Below are positions 16,951 through 25,471 of a DNA stretch of 64,000 bases, in pieces. Positions within the stretch are counted from its first letter, which is position 1, and each line of letters starts with the position of its first letter. Source of the stretch: Brevundimonas intermedia. Its GTDB lineage: Bacteria; Pseudomonadota; Alphaproteobacteria; Caulobacterales; Caulobacteraceae. Below the pieces are notes generated by a model, which was not told the DNA's origin, ran no database searches, and saw only the letters and a list, made by a program, of their open reading frames with translations. The DNA lies in NCBI RefSeq assembly GCF_004614235.1, contig NZ_SPVH01000001.1, forward strand, positions 248,001-312,000. Direction: 5' to 3'. The translations under genes and the position numbers were made by a program.

Positions 16951-18191
16951 GGCTCCAGCCGCGCCATCGACGGGCGTTCGCCGGCCTTTGACGCCGCCAC
17001 GGCCTCGACCGAACGCATGACCCGCAGCAGGTTCTCACCGGCGATCTTGCGGATGTCCGCCTCGGTCCAGCCGGCCTGAATCAGGGCTGCGAGAATGCGC
17101 GGATAGGCGTCCACCCCGCCCATGGCTTCGGGCAGGCTGCCAATGCCGTCGAAGTCGGCGCCCAGCCCCACATGGTCAATGCCCGCCACCTCGCGCACAT
17201 GCTGAATGTGCGCCACGACGTCGGCCAGGGTCGCCTGCGGCGTCGGATTGGCGGTGGTCCAGGCCGTCAGCCCGGCCTCCACCGCGCCGGGATCGCCGGG
17301 GTTCAGGGTCTTGAGCCGGGCCTCCTCGCCGGCCTTGGCGCCGTTCCAGGCGCGCACCGCCTCGGACACGAAGCCCGGCGCCAGGTTGATCATCACGATC
17401 CCGCCGTCCTGGGGCATCATCCGCAGCACCCGATCCGGCACATTGCGGGGATGGTCCGTCACCGCCCGTGCCGACGAATGGGAAAAGATCACCGGCGCAT
17501 CCGAGACTCGCATGGCGTCCAGCATCGTCTCCTCGGACACGTGGCTCAGGTCCACCATCATGCCCAGCCGGTTCATCTCCTTGACCACCTCTTCGCCGAA
17601 GGGGCTCAGGCCGCCCCATTTCGGCGCGTCCGTCGCGCTGTCGGCCCAGGTCGTGGTCTTGGAGTGGGTCAGGGTCATGTAGCGGGCGCCGGCCCGATAA
17701 AATTCGCGCAACAGGGCCAGGGAATCGTTGATCGAATAACCGCCCTCCATCCCGATCAGGCTGGCGATCCGGCCAGACGCGAACACGGCGTCCACCTCGT
17801 CGGCGGTCTCGGCCAGGCCAAACGTCTCGGGATGGGCGGCGATGATCCGCTTGGCCGTGTCGATCTGTTCGAAGGTTTCTTCGACCGCCTCGCGCGGCGT
17901 GAGGCTGGCGGGCACATAGACCGACCAGAACTGACCGCCAACGCCCCCGGCCCGCAGCCGCGCGATGTCTGTATGCAGCTTGGTGGACGCCGCCAGATTC
18001 TTGGTCAGATCAACGGCGTAGACATCGTTGCCATAGGTCTGGCGCAGCGCCCATGGCAGGTCGTTGTGCCCGTCGATCAGCGGCGTCGTCTTCAGGATGC
18101 CCAGCACCCGCGCCTCGTCCGCATCCTGAGCGTGGGCCGCGCCCGCCAAGGCAAGGGCGGCGACAGTGACGAAGAGAAGACGACGGATCAT
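16947..18191 (-). CDS. Membrane dipeptidase, M19 family
   Basis: This 414-residue zinc dipeptidase is of the renal dipeptidase type. From the start [10 protein letters not shown] a signal peptide ends at AGAAHA, so it is exported. Metal ligands are in [24 protein letters not shown] and [10 protein letters not shown]. The C-terminal [10 protein letters not shown] is also typical. It probably cleaves dipeptides, including D-residue ones, in the periplasm. The longer ORF from 18497 overlaps hemF and was rejected. It is divergent from hemF with 52 bases between starts, and convergent with the DUF2726 gene. Confidence 0.92.
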   Translation of the reverse strand: MIRRLLFVTVAALALAGAAHAQDADEARVLGILKTTPLIDGHNDLPWALRQTYGNDVYAVDLTKNLAASTKLHTDIARLRAGGVGGQFWSVYVPASLTPREAVEETFEQIDTAKRIIAAHPETFGLAETADEVDAVFASGRIASLIGMEGGYSINDSLALLREFYRAGARYMTLTHSKTTTWADSATDAPKWGGLSPFGEEVVKEMNRLGMMVDLSHVSEETMLDAMRVSDAPVIFSHSSARAVTDHPRNVPDRVLRMMPQDGGIVMINLAPGFVSEAVRAWNGAKAGEEARLKTLNPGDPGAVEAGLTAWTTANPTPQATLADVVAHIQHVREVAGIDHVGLGADFDGIGSLPEAMGGVDAYPRILAALIQAGWTEADIRKIAGENLLRVMRSVEAVAASKAGERPSMARLEP

Positions 18192-18243
18192 GGGCGGGCT
18201 TCCTGAAAACGGCAGGCGATCATTAGCGCCTGCGATTCCCTCT

Positions 18244-19176
18244 ATGACAACCTGTCCGGATGACGCCGCCGCCGCGACGTGGTTCAAGCGCGCCATGAGC
18301 GACGCCGTCTTCTCCGATCCGCTCGACCTGAAGAAGGTCGAGACCCGCGCCTGGTTCGAACATCTGCGCGACCGCATCCACGCCGCCTTCGAGGCGCTGG
18401 AGGACGCGGCGCCTGCCGACCTGTTTCCCGGCGAACCCGGCCGGTTCGTCCGCACCGCCTGGGACCGCCCGGAAGGCGGCGGCGGCGTCATGGGCATGAT
18501 GCACGGTCGTCTGTTCGAAAAGGTCGGCGTCCACGTCTCGACCGTGCACGGCAGCTTTCCCGCCGACTACGCCAAAAACGTGCCCGGCGCCGACGTCGAT
18601 CCCCGCTTCTTCGCCACGGGGATCAGCCTGATCTGCCACCCGGTCAGTCCGCGCGTGCCGGCGGTGCATATGAACACCCGCTTCATCGCCACGACCAAGA
18701 GCTGGTTCGGCGGCGGCGGCGACCTGACGCCGGTGCTGATGGCGGATCGTCGCCAGGACCACCCCGACACCGTCGCCTTCCACGCCGCCATGCAGGCCGC
18801 CTGCGACGCCCACGACCCGACCTGGCACGCCAAATACAAGGCCTGGTGCGACGAGTATTTCTACCTGCCCCACCGCAAGGAGCCGCGCGGCACCGGCGGC
18901 GTCTTCTACGACCATCATGACAGCGGCGACTACGACCGCGACTTCGCCTTCACCCGCGACATCGGCCTGGCCTTCCTGGACGTCTATCCCCGCATCGTCG
19001 CCGCCCGCATGGCCGAGCCGTGGACGGCGGAAGAACGCGAGGAACAGCTGATCCGCCGCGGCCGCTACGTCGAGTTCAACCTGCTCTACGACCGCGGCAC
19101 CATGTTCGGCCTGAAGACCGGCGGGAATGTGGAATCCATCCTGTCGTCCATGCCGCCCACGGTGAAGTGGCCTTGA
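18244..19176 (+). CDS. hemF: Aerobic coproporphyrinogen-III oxidase
   Basis: This is the oxygen-dependent step of haem synthesis, converting coproporphyrinogen III to protoporphyrinogen IX. With the start at [10 protein letters not shown] it is 310 residues. Family blocks [49 protein letters not shown] and [16 protein letters not shown] are intact. The ORF could start 78 bases earlier, but that would cross the divergent dipeptidase promoter. A REPIN-like palindrome follows the stop. Confidence 0.95.
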   Translation: MTTCPDDAAAATWFKRAMSDAVFSDPLDLKKVETRAWFEHLRDRIHAAFEALEDAAPADLFPGEPGRFVRTAWDRPEGGGGVMGMMHGRLFEKVGVHVSTVHGSFPADYAKNVPGADVDPRFFATGISLICHPVSPRVPAVHMNTRFIATTKSWFGGGGDLTPVLMADRRQDHPDTVAFHAAMQAACDAHDPTWHAKYKAWCDEYFYLPHRKEPRGTGGVFYDHHDSGDYDRDFAFTRDIGLAFLDVYPRIVAARMAEPWTAEEREEQLIRRGRYVEFNLLYDRGTMFGLKTGGNVESILSSMPPTVKWP

Positions 19177-19192
19177 TCAGGCTTCATTGAAT

Positions 19193-19320
19193 CCGCTCAT
19201 CCCCGCGAAAGCGGGGACCCAGTGTTTTCGTTCGCACGAGTGTCTGGGATGACTGTCTCGAATGAACCCAGACATTGATCGCCCAAAGGACTGGGTCCCC
19301 GCTTTCGCGGGGATGAGCGG
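19193..19320. repeat. REPIN-like nested palindrome, copy A
   Basis: Two perfect 31-bp inverted arms (19193-19223 and 19290-19320) enclose 66 bases. Each arm folds on itself: CCCCGC and GCGGGG around GAAA, bounded by TCAT and CCAG. The centre holds a further inverted repeat, TGTCTGGG (19241-19248) and CCCAGACA (19267-19274). It sits between convergent hemF and the LysR gene, where it may also act as a two-way terminator. It shares its plan with the elements at 25354, 31661 and 34227. Confidence 0.85.
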
Positions 19321-19332
19321 GACTGGAGGGCG

Positions 19333-20208
19333 TCACCCCATCGCCTCCACGAACACGTCCCCCGCTCGGCTGCGATACCGCTCCCTGTGCCTTAACAGCC
19401 GAAACGGTCGCTCGGGCAGGGTGAAGGGCGCCGTCACCAGCCGTCCGGCCGCCACAGACGCATAGGCCACGCTTTCCGACAGGGCCGTGGCCCCCGCCCC
19501 CGCCTCGGCGGCCGCCAGCACGGCCTCGTTCGAGGGCAGGGTCATCGACACCGACAGGATCGCAGGGTCCACACCCATGTCCCGCACCGCCGCCTCCAGC
19601 GTCGAACGCGTTCCCGACCCGACCTCGCGCAGCACCCACGGCTGGCCCGCCAGATCCTTCGCGTCCAGCCGCCGACGCGTCGCCCAGGGATGTTCCGGGG
19701 TCACCAGCACCGCCAGCCGGTCCGAACCCACCTGGAACTGTGACAAGGCCGGCTCGTCCACCGCCCCCTCGACCAGGCCGATCTCGGCGGCGCCGCTCAG
19801 CACGGCCTGGGCCGCTTCGCGCGTATTGCCGATCTCGACCGCCAGTTCGACGCCCGGATAGGCCCGGTGAAAATCCACCAGCCGGCGCGGCAGCCAGTAG
19901 CTGGCGATGGTCTGGCTGGCGAACACCGCCAGCCGCCCGCGCCGCAGGGCGCTCATGTCCGCCAGAGCGGCCTCCGCCGCCGCCGCACGCGCCAGCACGG
20001 CTTTCGCTTCGGGCAGGAAGGCCCGGCCTGTCTCGTTCAGCACCACACCGCGCCCGACCCGGTCGAACAGCCGCACGTCATGCTCCGCCTCCAGCGCCGC
20101 CACGGCGTTCGACACCGCCGACTGCGTCAGGTTCAGCGCCCCCGCCGCCGCCGTCACATGGTCGCGCTCGGCCACGGCGACGAAGATGCGCAGGCGTTCC
20201 AGGGTCAC
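19333..20208 (-). CDS. LysR-family regulator (YeiE-like)
   Basis: This 291-residue regulator has an N-terminal winged helix (LERLRIFVAVAERDHVTAAA, then LNLTQSAVSNAVAALE) and a LysR substrate-binding domain from about 90. I chose the GTG at 20208 because GGAG lies seven bases before it; the ORF also reads through upstream sequence lacking the family N-terminus. It is divergent from a YeiH-type permease, the classic YeiE-YeiH arrangement, so it likely controls that transporter in response to sulfite or a sulfonate-related ligand (inference from other genomes). Confidence 0.88.
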   Translation of the reverse strand: MTLERLRIFVAVAERDHVTAAAGALNLTQSAVSNAVAALEAEHDVRLFDRVGRGVVLNETGRAFLPEAKAVLARAAAAEAALADMSALRRGRLAVFASQTIASYWLPRRLVDFHRAYPGVELAVEIGNTREAAQAVLSGAAEIGLVEGAVDEPALSQFQVGSDRLAVLVTPEHPWATRRRLDAKDLAGQPWVLREVGSGTRSTLEAAVRDMGVDPAILSVSMTLPSNEAVLAAAEAGAGATALSESVAYASVAAGRLVTAPFTLPERPFRLLRHRERYRSRAGDVFVEAMG

Positions 20209-20210
20209 GA

Positions 20211-20231
20211 TCAATCTCCAAATCGGATTGA
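20211..20231. promoter_or_regulatory. Putative LysR operator
   Basis: TCAATC (20211-20216) and GATTGA (20226-20231) are perfect inverted arms nine bases apart, in the range expected for a T-N11-A LysR box. They lie directly upstream of the LysR gene GTG and 55 bases before the permease start. Confidence 0.5.
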
Positions 20232-20285
20232 AATGACCATAACTATCCGTTGGACCGCCGTCGAGAGCAGGCGCATTGCCCGCGC

Positions 20286-21344
20286 ATGAAGTCCGCAGCC
20301 CTGCCCGCCCCCGCACAAACGCCGAGCCTGGCCTCGGCGGCGGCGTTCGGGCGCACGATCCGGCCGGGCGTCATGCTGTGTCTGCTGGTGACCTTGGCGG
20401 CGATCGGCCTGACCAGCATAGAGCGCGATGTCATCGGCCATGTCTGGCTGGAGCCGCTGGTGCTGGCCATCCTGCTGGGCGCCGTCGTCCGCACCGCTTG
20501 GACCCCGGATGTGCGGTTCAAGGCCGGCATCGACTTCTCGGCCAAGACCCTGCTGGAAGTGGCGGTTGTCCTGCTGGGCGCCTCGGTCAGCGCCGCGACC
20601 CTGTCGTCGTTGGGCGTATCTTTCGTCGTCGGAATCCTACTTTTGGTCGTCGTCGGAATCGTCGTCGGTTTCGGCGTCGGTCGCGCCCTGGGACTGAACC
20701 CGCGCATGGCCCTGTTGGTGGCCTGCGGCAACGCCATCTGCGGCAACTCCGCCATCGCCGCCGTGGCCCCCGTCATCGACGCAGACGGTGAAGAGGTCGC
20801 GGCCTCCATCGCCTTCACCGCCGTGCTCGGCGTGATCGTGGTTCTGGCCCTGCCCTTGCTGGGCGGCCTGGTCCATCTGAACGGTCTGCAATACGGCGCC
20901 CTGGCCGGCCTGACCGTCTATGCCGTGCCGCAAGTCCTGGCCGCCGCCGCACCGTTCGGCGCCGTCGCCACCCAGACCGGCACGGTGGTCAAGCTGGTGC
21001 GGGTGCTGATGCTGGGACCGGTCATCCTGGCCCTGTCGCTGATCTTCCGCGACCGCACGCCGACAGCGGCCAAGTTGGGTCTGCACCGCCTGCTGCCGTG
21101 GTTCATCATCGGCTTTCTGGTCATGATCGCCCTCCGCTCTTTTGATCTGATCCCGCAGGCCGCCCTCGCCCCCATGGCCGCCGCCTCAGGCCTGCTGACC
21201 ATCGTCGCCATGGCCGCCCTGGGGCTGCAGACCGACATCCGCGCGGTCGCCCGCGCCGGCGGCCGGGTCGTCGCCGCCGTCATCCTGTCGCTGGGCGCCC
21301 TGGTGTTGCTGGCGCTGGCGCTGATCCGGCTTTTGGGCCTCTAG
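20286..21344 (+). CDS. YeiH-family putative sulfate/sulfite exporter
   Basis: From MKSAALPAPA this is a 352-residue polytopic inner-membrane protein with about ten helices. The family signature LVACGNAICGNSAIAAVAPV is central, with YAVPQVLAAAAPFG and ALGLQTDIRA following. Members are annotated as sulfate exporters, but the substrate is poorly proven. The adjacent divergent LysR gene supports the YeiE-YeiH assignment. Its TAG overlaps the stop of the convergent amidotransferase gene within CTAG. Confidence 0.88.
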   Translation: MKSAALPAPAQTPSLASAAAFGRTIRPGVMLCLLVTLAAIGLTSIERDVIGHVWLEPLVLAILLGAVVRTAWTPDVRFKAGIDFSAKTLLEVAVVLLGASVSAATLSSLGVSFVVGILLLVVVGIVVGFGVGRALGLNPRMALLVACGNAICGNSAIAAVAPVIDADGEEVAASIAFTAVLGVIVVLALPLLGGLVHLNGLQYGALAGLTVYAVPQVLAAAAPFGAVATQTGTVVKLVRVLMLGPVILALSLIFRDRTPTAAKLGLHRLLPWFIIGFLVMIALRSFDLIPQAALAPMAAASGLLTIVAMAALGLQTDIRAVARAGGRVVAAVILSLGALVLLALALIRLLGL

Positions 21345-22072
21345 ATTCCGCTGCCGTAATCCTCGACCGGCGGCGGGGTCAGCAGCAGAAAGGCGCGGAT
21401 CCAGGCCGTCAGCACGGCCCGATCATTGGGTCGCTTCAGACTGTCGATCGCCTCATCCGCCACGGGGTGCGGAATGCGCGTTCCACGCCGCCCCTCGATC
21501 AGGGCCGCCGCATAGTCCGGCTGGAACTCCGGGTGGCACTGGAACGAGATCGCATCCTGCCCCCAGGCCAGACCGGCATAGGGCGTGAAGCCGCTTGAGG
21601 CGATCACCCGCGCGTCGTCCGAGATCGCCGTCACCTGGTCCTGATGCGAGACCGGAATGGCGATCGTGCGCGCACGCGGATGCATCCACGGCTCATCGAC
21701 CCGCACGTCGTAGCGATGCAGCCCCACGCCCCAGCCCTTGTCGGACTTCTCGACCGCCCCGCCGAAGGCATGGGCCAGGGCCTGATGCCCGAAACAGATG
21801 CCGACCAGACGCGTGCGTCCGCGCGCCGCCCTCAGCCAACTCACCAACTGCGGAATCCACGGCAGGTCGTCATAGACCCCCGCCGCCGACCCGGTGACGA
21901 TGGCCCCCTGAAACGCCGACGGATCGTCTGGCAGATGCCCCGACTGCACGTCGAACCGCGTCGTCGCCACGCCTTCGCCCAGCAGCGCCCGGAACCGCGC
22001 CGGATAATCGTCGAAGTCGTTTTTCAGATGCTCCGGCGGGTGGCCGGTTTCCAGAATGGCGATGCGCGTCAT
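21341..22072 (-). CDS. Class I glutamine amidotransferase-like protein
   Basis: This 243-residue protein starts at MTRIAILETGHPP. It has the triad of a GATase1 hydrolase: Cys in GICFGHQALAHAFGG, then His and Glu in CHPEF. The free-standing form resembles GMP-synthase-like or gamma-glutamyl-hydrolase-like amidotransferases (for example YfeJ/GuaA-type fragments) rather than a biosynthetic subunit. The substrate is unknown. It has its own promoter space in 22073-22252 and ends overlapping the YeiH gene. Confidence 0.85.
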   Translation of the reverse strand: MTRIAILETGHPPEHLKNDFDDYPARFRALLGEGVATTRFDVQSGHLPDDPSAFQGAIVTGSAAGVYDDLPWIPQLVSWLRAARGRTRLVGICFGHQALAHAFGGAVEKSDKGWGVGLHRYDVRVDEPWMHPRARTIAIPVSHQDQVTAISDDARVIASSGFTPYAGLAWGQDAISFQCHPEFQPDYAAALIEGRRGTRIPHPVADEAIDSLKRPNDRAVLTAWIRAFLLLTPPPVEDYGSGI

Positions 22073-22252
22073 GTGGCGAACCCTAGCCGATTGCGTCCTG
22101 CGCACCAGCCGAAACACGGCCCAGCCATCCTAATCGCCGCTCACAATCCCTTGGCGCACAAGGCTTTGCGGACGTCGTCGCACAATCGACCTATCGCACC
22201 GCCGACATGGGCTATGATGGTCGATCGGTCTTTGACATCGTCGCCCGCGCCC

Positions 22253-22305
22253 AAAAGTTGGACTCACTTGGACTCGTTGGACTGTTTTTTCGGAGTCCAA
22301 CTTTT
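22253..22305 (-). terminator. Hairpin after rlmJ with repeated TTGGACT
   Basis: AAAAGTTGGACTC (22253-22265) and GAGTCCAACTTTT (22293-22305) are perfect 13-bp arms starting at the rlmJ stop. On the minus strand the stem is followed by TTTT. The left arm is part of three direct copies of TTGGACT (22258, 22268, 22277), any of which could pair with the single AGTCCAA at 22294. Confidence 0.65.
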
Positions 22306-23120
22306 CAGAAGGTCCAGACCTCTGCCCGCCCGCCAGCCTCGCCCAACGCCCCGGCGACCCAGCCGCAGACTTCGTTTGCGGCGACCTCGGCGCCCTCTGG
22401 CGGATTGACCACCACCAGGGCGCAGCCGTTCATCTTCATCGGATTGGTCAGAGGTCTCAGCCGCGCCTCGGCGACCAGGGTCGGTCCCGCCTTGCCTTGC
22501 AGCCGCCGGATGAAGCCGTCGAAGGTCTCCAGATCCTTCAGCGGGGTCCAGATCGCCACCGTCGCCGTCGGATCGCGCTTCAGCACCGCAATCGCGGTCT
22601 CAGCCGAGCGGACATAGTCGTCGGGCTTCTCGAACGGCGGGTCGATCAGCACCAGCGACCCGCGCACCTTCGCCGCCTCCGCGACCACCTCTGCATAGCC
22701 GTCGCCCTCGCGCGCCTGAGCATTCGTGCGTCCCGCCAGCGCCTCGGCCAGCATGGCCCGAACCGGCGGGTTCAGTTCGAACCCGACGTAGCGGCCGCCG
22801 TCCTTGAGCGCGTCGGCGATCAGCAGGGGCGACCCCGGATAATATCGCACGCCGCCGTCGGGATTGATCGCCGCCACCTCGGCCGCCAGGGCATCCATCA
22901 GCGGGGTCCGACCATTAGCTGTCATCAGCCGTGCGACCCCCGCCTCGGCCTCCTTCGACCGCGTCCCGTCCCCCGAGAGGTCGTACAGACCCGCCCCCGC
23001 GTGGGTGTCGAACACCGTCAGCGGACCCGTTTCCTGACGCCCCTTCACCAGCCACAGCACCAGGGCGTGTTTGAGCAGGTCGGCGAAGTTTCCGGCATGA
23101 AAGCTGTGGCGATAGTTCAT
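22305..23120 (-). CDS. rlmJ: 23S rRNA (adenine(2030)-N6)-methyltransferase
   Basis: This 271-residue SAM-dependent enzyme methylates A2030 of 23S rRNA. The family N-terminus MNYRHSFHAGNFADLLKHA is intact. The SAM site includes TVFDTHAGAGLYDL, and the catalytic motif VLIDPPFE is near residue 165. It is divergent from topoisomerase IB, with 96 bases between starts. Confidence 0.94.
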   Translation of the reverse strand: MNYRHSFHAGNFADLLKHALVLWLVKGRQETGPLTVFDTHAGAGLYDLSGDGTRSKEAEAGVARLMTANGRTPLMDALAAEVAAINPDGGVRYYPGSPLLIADALKDGGRYVGFELNPPVRAMLAEALAGRTNAQAREGDGYAEVVAEAAKVRGSLVLIDPPFEKPDDYVRSAETAIAVLKRDPTATVAIWTPLKDLETFDGFIRRLQGKAGPTLVAEARLRPLTNPMKMNGCALVVVNPPEGAEVAANEVCGWVAGALGEAGGRAEVWTF

Positions 23121-23216
23121 GCCGCCTCGTCTCCCGCCCCGTTCCTGTGGTCAAGCGGAACTCGCCGCCCCGGCCCCGCGTTCGTCGCTCGTCTTCGGCA
23201 AGCGGCTGAAAGACCA

Positions 23217-24260
23217 ATGAAAAGGAAAACGGGGCGGATGGCCGACGGATCGCACGCCTTCGACATCACAGCCGAGGTTCCGCAAGGACTCAGCTATTGC
23301 AGCGACGAGTTCGCGGGCCTGAGCCGTCGCCGCGCCGGCAAGGGCTGGTCCTACAAGGACGCCAAGGGCAAGACGATCAGCGACGCCAAGGTTCTGGCCC
23401 GCATCCGCGCCCTGGCCATTCCGCCCGCCTGGACCGACGTCTGGATCTGCCCCAGGGCTAACGGTCATATCCAGGCCACCGGCCGCGACGTGAAGGGCCG
23501 CAAACAATATCGCTATCACAACGACTGGAGCACGGCCCGGTCCGAGAACAAGTTCGACAAACTGCCCGCCTTTTCGCGCGCCCTGCCTAAGCTGCGCGAC
23601 AAGGTCGAGCACGATCTGAGCCTACGTGGCGTCTGTCGCGACAAGGTGCTGGCCACCGCCGTACGCCTGTTGGAGATCACCCTTATCCGCGTCGGCAACT
23701 CCATCTACGCCAAGCAGAACCGCAGCTATGGCCTGACCACCCTGCACAAGCGCCATCTGGAGGTAGACGGCTCGGCTCTGACGTTCGAGTTTCGCGGCAA
23801 GAGCGGAAAGGACCATAGCGTCAGCGTCAAGGACCGTCGTCTGGCCCGCGTCGTGCGCGAGCTGGAAGGATTGCCCGGTCAGCAGCTGTTCAAATACCGC
23901 TCGGCGGATGGCACGTTGTGCCCGGTCGATTCCGACGACGTAAACGCCTACATCCGCGAGGCGATGGGCGAGCAGTTCTCCGCCAAGGACTTCCGCACCT
24001 GGGCCGGCACCGTCTCGGCGGCGCGGGCGTTGCGCGACATGGAGGCGGCGACCTCGCCCACCGACGCCAAGCGAAAGATCACGGTCTGCGTCAAGGCCGT
24101 CGCGGGCCTGCTGGGCAACACCCCCACCGTCTGCCGCGCGTCCTATGTGCACCCCAAGGTCTTCGCCCTGTTCGAAAGCGGCGAGATCACCAAAGCTCTG
24201 CCCGGCTCGGACACCAAGGGTTTCGAAAAGGCGTTGATCAAACAGTTGCTTGCAGCCTGA
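23217..24260 (+). CDS. DNA topoisomerase IB (poxvirus-like)
   Basis: This 347-residue type IB enzyme relaxes supercoils through a transient 3'-phosphotyrosine. The N-terminal domain has GLSRRRAGKGWSY and ALAIPPAWTDVWICP. The catalytic domain has RVGNSIYAKQNRSYGLTTL (Arg), FRGKSGKDH (Lys), FRTWAGT (Arg) and the active-site Tyr in CRASYVHPKV. I start it at MKRKTGRMADG. The Met seven codons later (MADGSHAF) is equally plausible. The longer frame from 22497 is rlmJ antisense. Confidence 0.92.
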   Translation: MKRKTGRMADGSHAFDITAEVPQGLSYCSDEFAGLSRRRAGKGWSYKDAKGKTISDAKVLARIRALAIPPAWTDVWICPRANGHIQATGRDVKGRKQYRYHNDWSTARSENKFDKLPAFSRALPKLRDKVEHDLSLRGVCRDKVLATAVRLLEITLIRVGNSIYAKQNRSYGLTTLHKRHLEVDGSALTFEFRGKSGKDHSVSVKDRRLARVVRELEGLPGQQLFKYRSADGTLCPVDSDDVNAYIREAMGEQFSAKDFRTWAGTVSAARALRDMEAATSPTDAKRKITVCVKAVAGLLGNTPTVCRASYVHPKVFALFESGEITKALPGSDTKGFEKALIKQLLAA

Positions 24261-24275
24261 TCAGCGCCGACGTCC

Positions 24276-25328
24276 TCAGGCCGCCTTGTCCCAGTCCAGC
24301 ACGACCTTGCCCGACTGACCCGACTTCATGGCCTCGAAGCCTTCGCGGTAGTCGGCATAGCCCAGGCGGTGGGTGATCAGCGGGCTGAGGTCCAGCCCCG
24401 CCTTCAGCAGACCCAGCATCTTGCGCCAGGTGGTGAACATCTCCCGCCCATAGACGCCCTTGATGGTCAGGGCCTTCAGGATGATCGCGCCCCAGTCGGT
24501 CTCCATCGGCTTGGACGGAATGCCCAGCATCGCCATGCCGCCGCCCATGATCAGGGTGTCGACGCATTGTTTGAAGGCGATGGGCGAGCCCGACATCTCA
24601 AGCGCCACGTCGAAGCCGACCTTCAGGCCCAGTTCCTTCATGACGTCGTGTATGTCTTCCTTGGTCGTGTTTACGGTGCGGACACCGGGCGCCACCTTCT
24701 GCGCCAGCTCCAGCCGGAAGTCGTTGATGTCGGTCAGGACGACGGTGCGCGCGCCCGCGTGACGGGCCACGGCGGCGGCCATCATGCCGATGGGGCCTGC
24801 GCCGGTGACCAGGACGTCCTCGCCCAGCAGATCGAACTGCTGCGCCGTGTGAACGGCATTGCCGAACGGATCCAGGATCGAGCCGATCTCATAGGGCACG
24901 TCGTCGGGCAGTTCGATCACGTTGAAGGCGGGCGCCACCACGAACTCGGCGAAGGCGCCCTGGCGGTTCACGCCGATGCCGCGCGTCTTGGGATCCAGGT
25001 GGAAATGCCCGGCGCGGGCGGCTTCGGAGTTCAGGTCGATGACGTGACCCTCGGCCGAGACGCGCTGACCGATCTTCAGCGGGCGATCCACGTCCTTGCC
25101 GATGGCGACGATCTCGCCGGCGAACTCGTGGCCGGTGATCATCGGGGTCGGGACGTTCTTCTGGGACCACTCGTCCCAGTTCCAGATGTGGATGTCGGTG
25201 CCGCACACGGCGGTGCGGTGGACCCGGATCAGTACGTCCTCCGGTCCCGCCTCAGGGATCGGCGCGTCGATCAGTTCGAGGCCGATGCCGGGCGCGGTCT
25301 TGGCCAGGGCTTTCATCGTGTCGGTCAT
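24276..25328 (-). CDS. tdh: L-threonine 3-dehydrogenase
   Basis: This 350-residue medium-chain dehydrogenase oxidises threonine to 2-amino-3-ketobutyrate with NAD. The start MTDTMKALAK is preceded by GGGAG. Catalytic-zinc motifs AVCGTDIHIW and GHEFAGE, the Rossmann TGAGPIGMMAAAVA and the TDH hallmark GIGVNRQGAFAEFV are present. The lobe that normally carries four structural-zinc cysteines reads NSEAARAGHFHLD and has none. It lies downstream of kbl on the same strand, but a REPIN-like element separates them. Confidence 0.93.
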   Translation of the reverse strand: MTDTMKALAKTAPGIGLELIDAPIPEAGPEDVLIRVHRTAVCGTDIHIWNWDEWSQKNVPTPMITGHEFAGEIVAIGKDVDRPLKIGQRVSAEGHVIDLNSEAARAGHFHLDPKTRGIGVNRQGAFAEFVVAPAFNVIELPDDVPYEIGSILDPFGNAVHTAQQFDLLGEDVLVTGAGPIGMMAAAVARHAGARTVVLTDINDFRLELAQKVAPGVRTVNTTKEDIHDVMKELGLKVGFDVALEMSGSPIAFKQCVDTLIMGGGMAMLGIPSKPMETDWGAIILKALTIKGVYGREMFTTWRKMLGLLKAGLDLSPLITHRLGYADYREGFEAMKSGQSGKVVLDWDKAA

Positions 25329-25353
25329 AGTCTCAACTCCCAATGCAGAAGCC

Positions 25354-25457
25354 CGTCATCCTAGGCCTTGTGCCTAGGATCCAGACTCCCGGTGCCCATC
25401 GCGACCCCACGTCCACGACGGCGTTTCTGGATCCTCGCCACAAGGGCGAGGATGACG
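25354..25457. repeat. REPIN-like nested palindrome, copy B1
   Basis: Inverted units at 25354-25385 and 25426-25457 share CGTCATCCT at the outside and GGATCCAGA at the inside. Each unit forms its own hairpin. The left has CCTAGGC and GCCTAGG around CTTGT, the right has CCTCGCC and GGCGAGG around the same loop. The changes between the units preserve pairing. It lies between kbl and tdh. Confidence 0.85.
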
Positions 25458-25471
25458 ACGTTTTGAGGGCG

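Noticed and set aside
18192..18497. Upstream extension of the M19 dipeptidase ORF
   Set aside because: It is hemF antisense. The signal peptide begins at 18191, which fits the family length.
19184..19639. 151-residue minus-strand ORF across the copy A palindrome
   Set aside because: It runs through the repeat and overlaps the LysR gene in another frame, with no motif.
22207..22617. Plus-strand ORF starting MGYDGRSVFDIVARAQ before rlmJ
   Set aside because: The first residues look plausible, but there is no good ribosome-binding site and most of it is antisense to rlmJ and its terminator.
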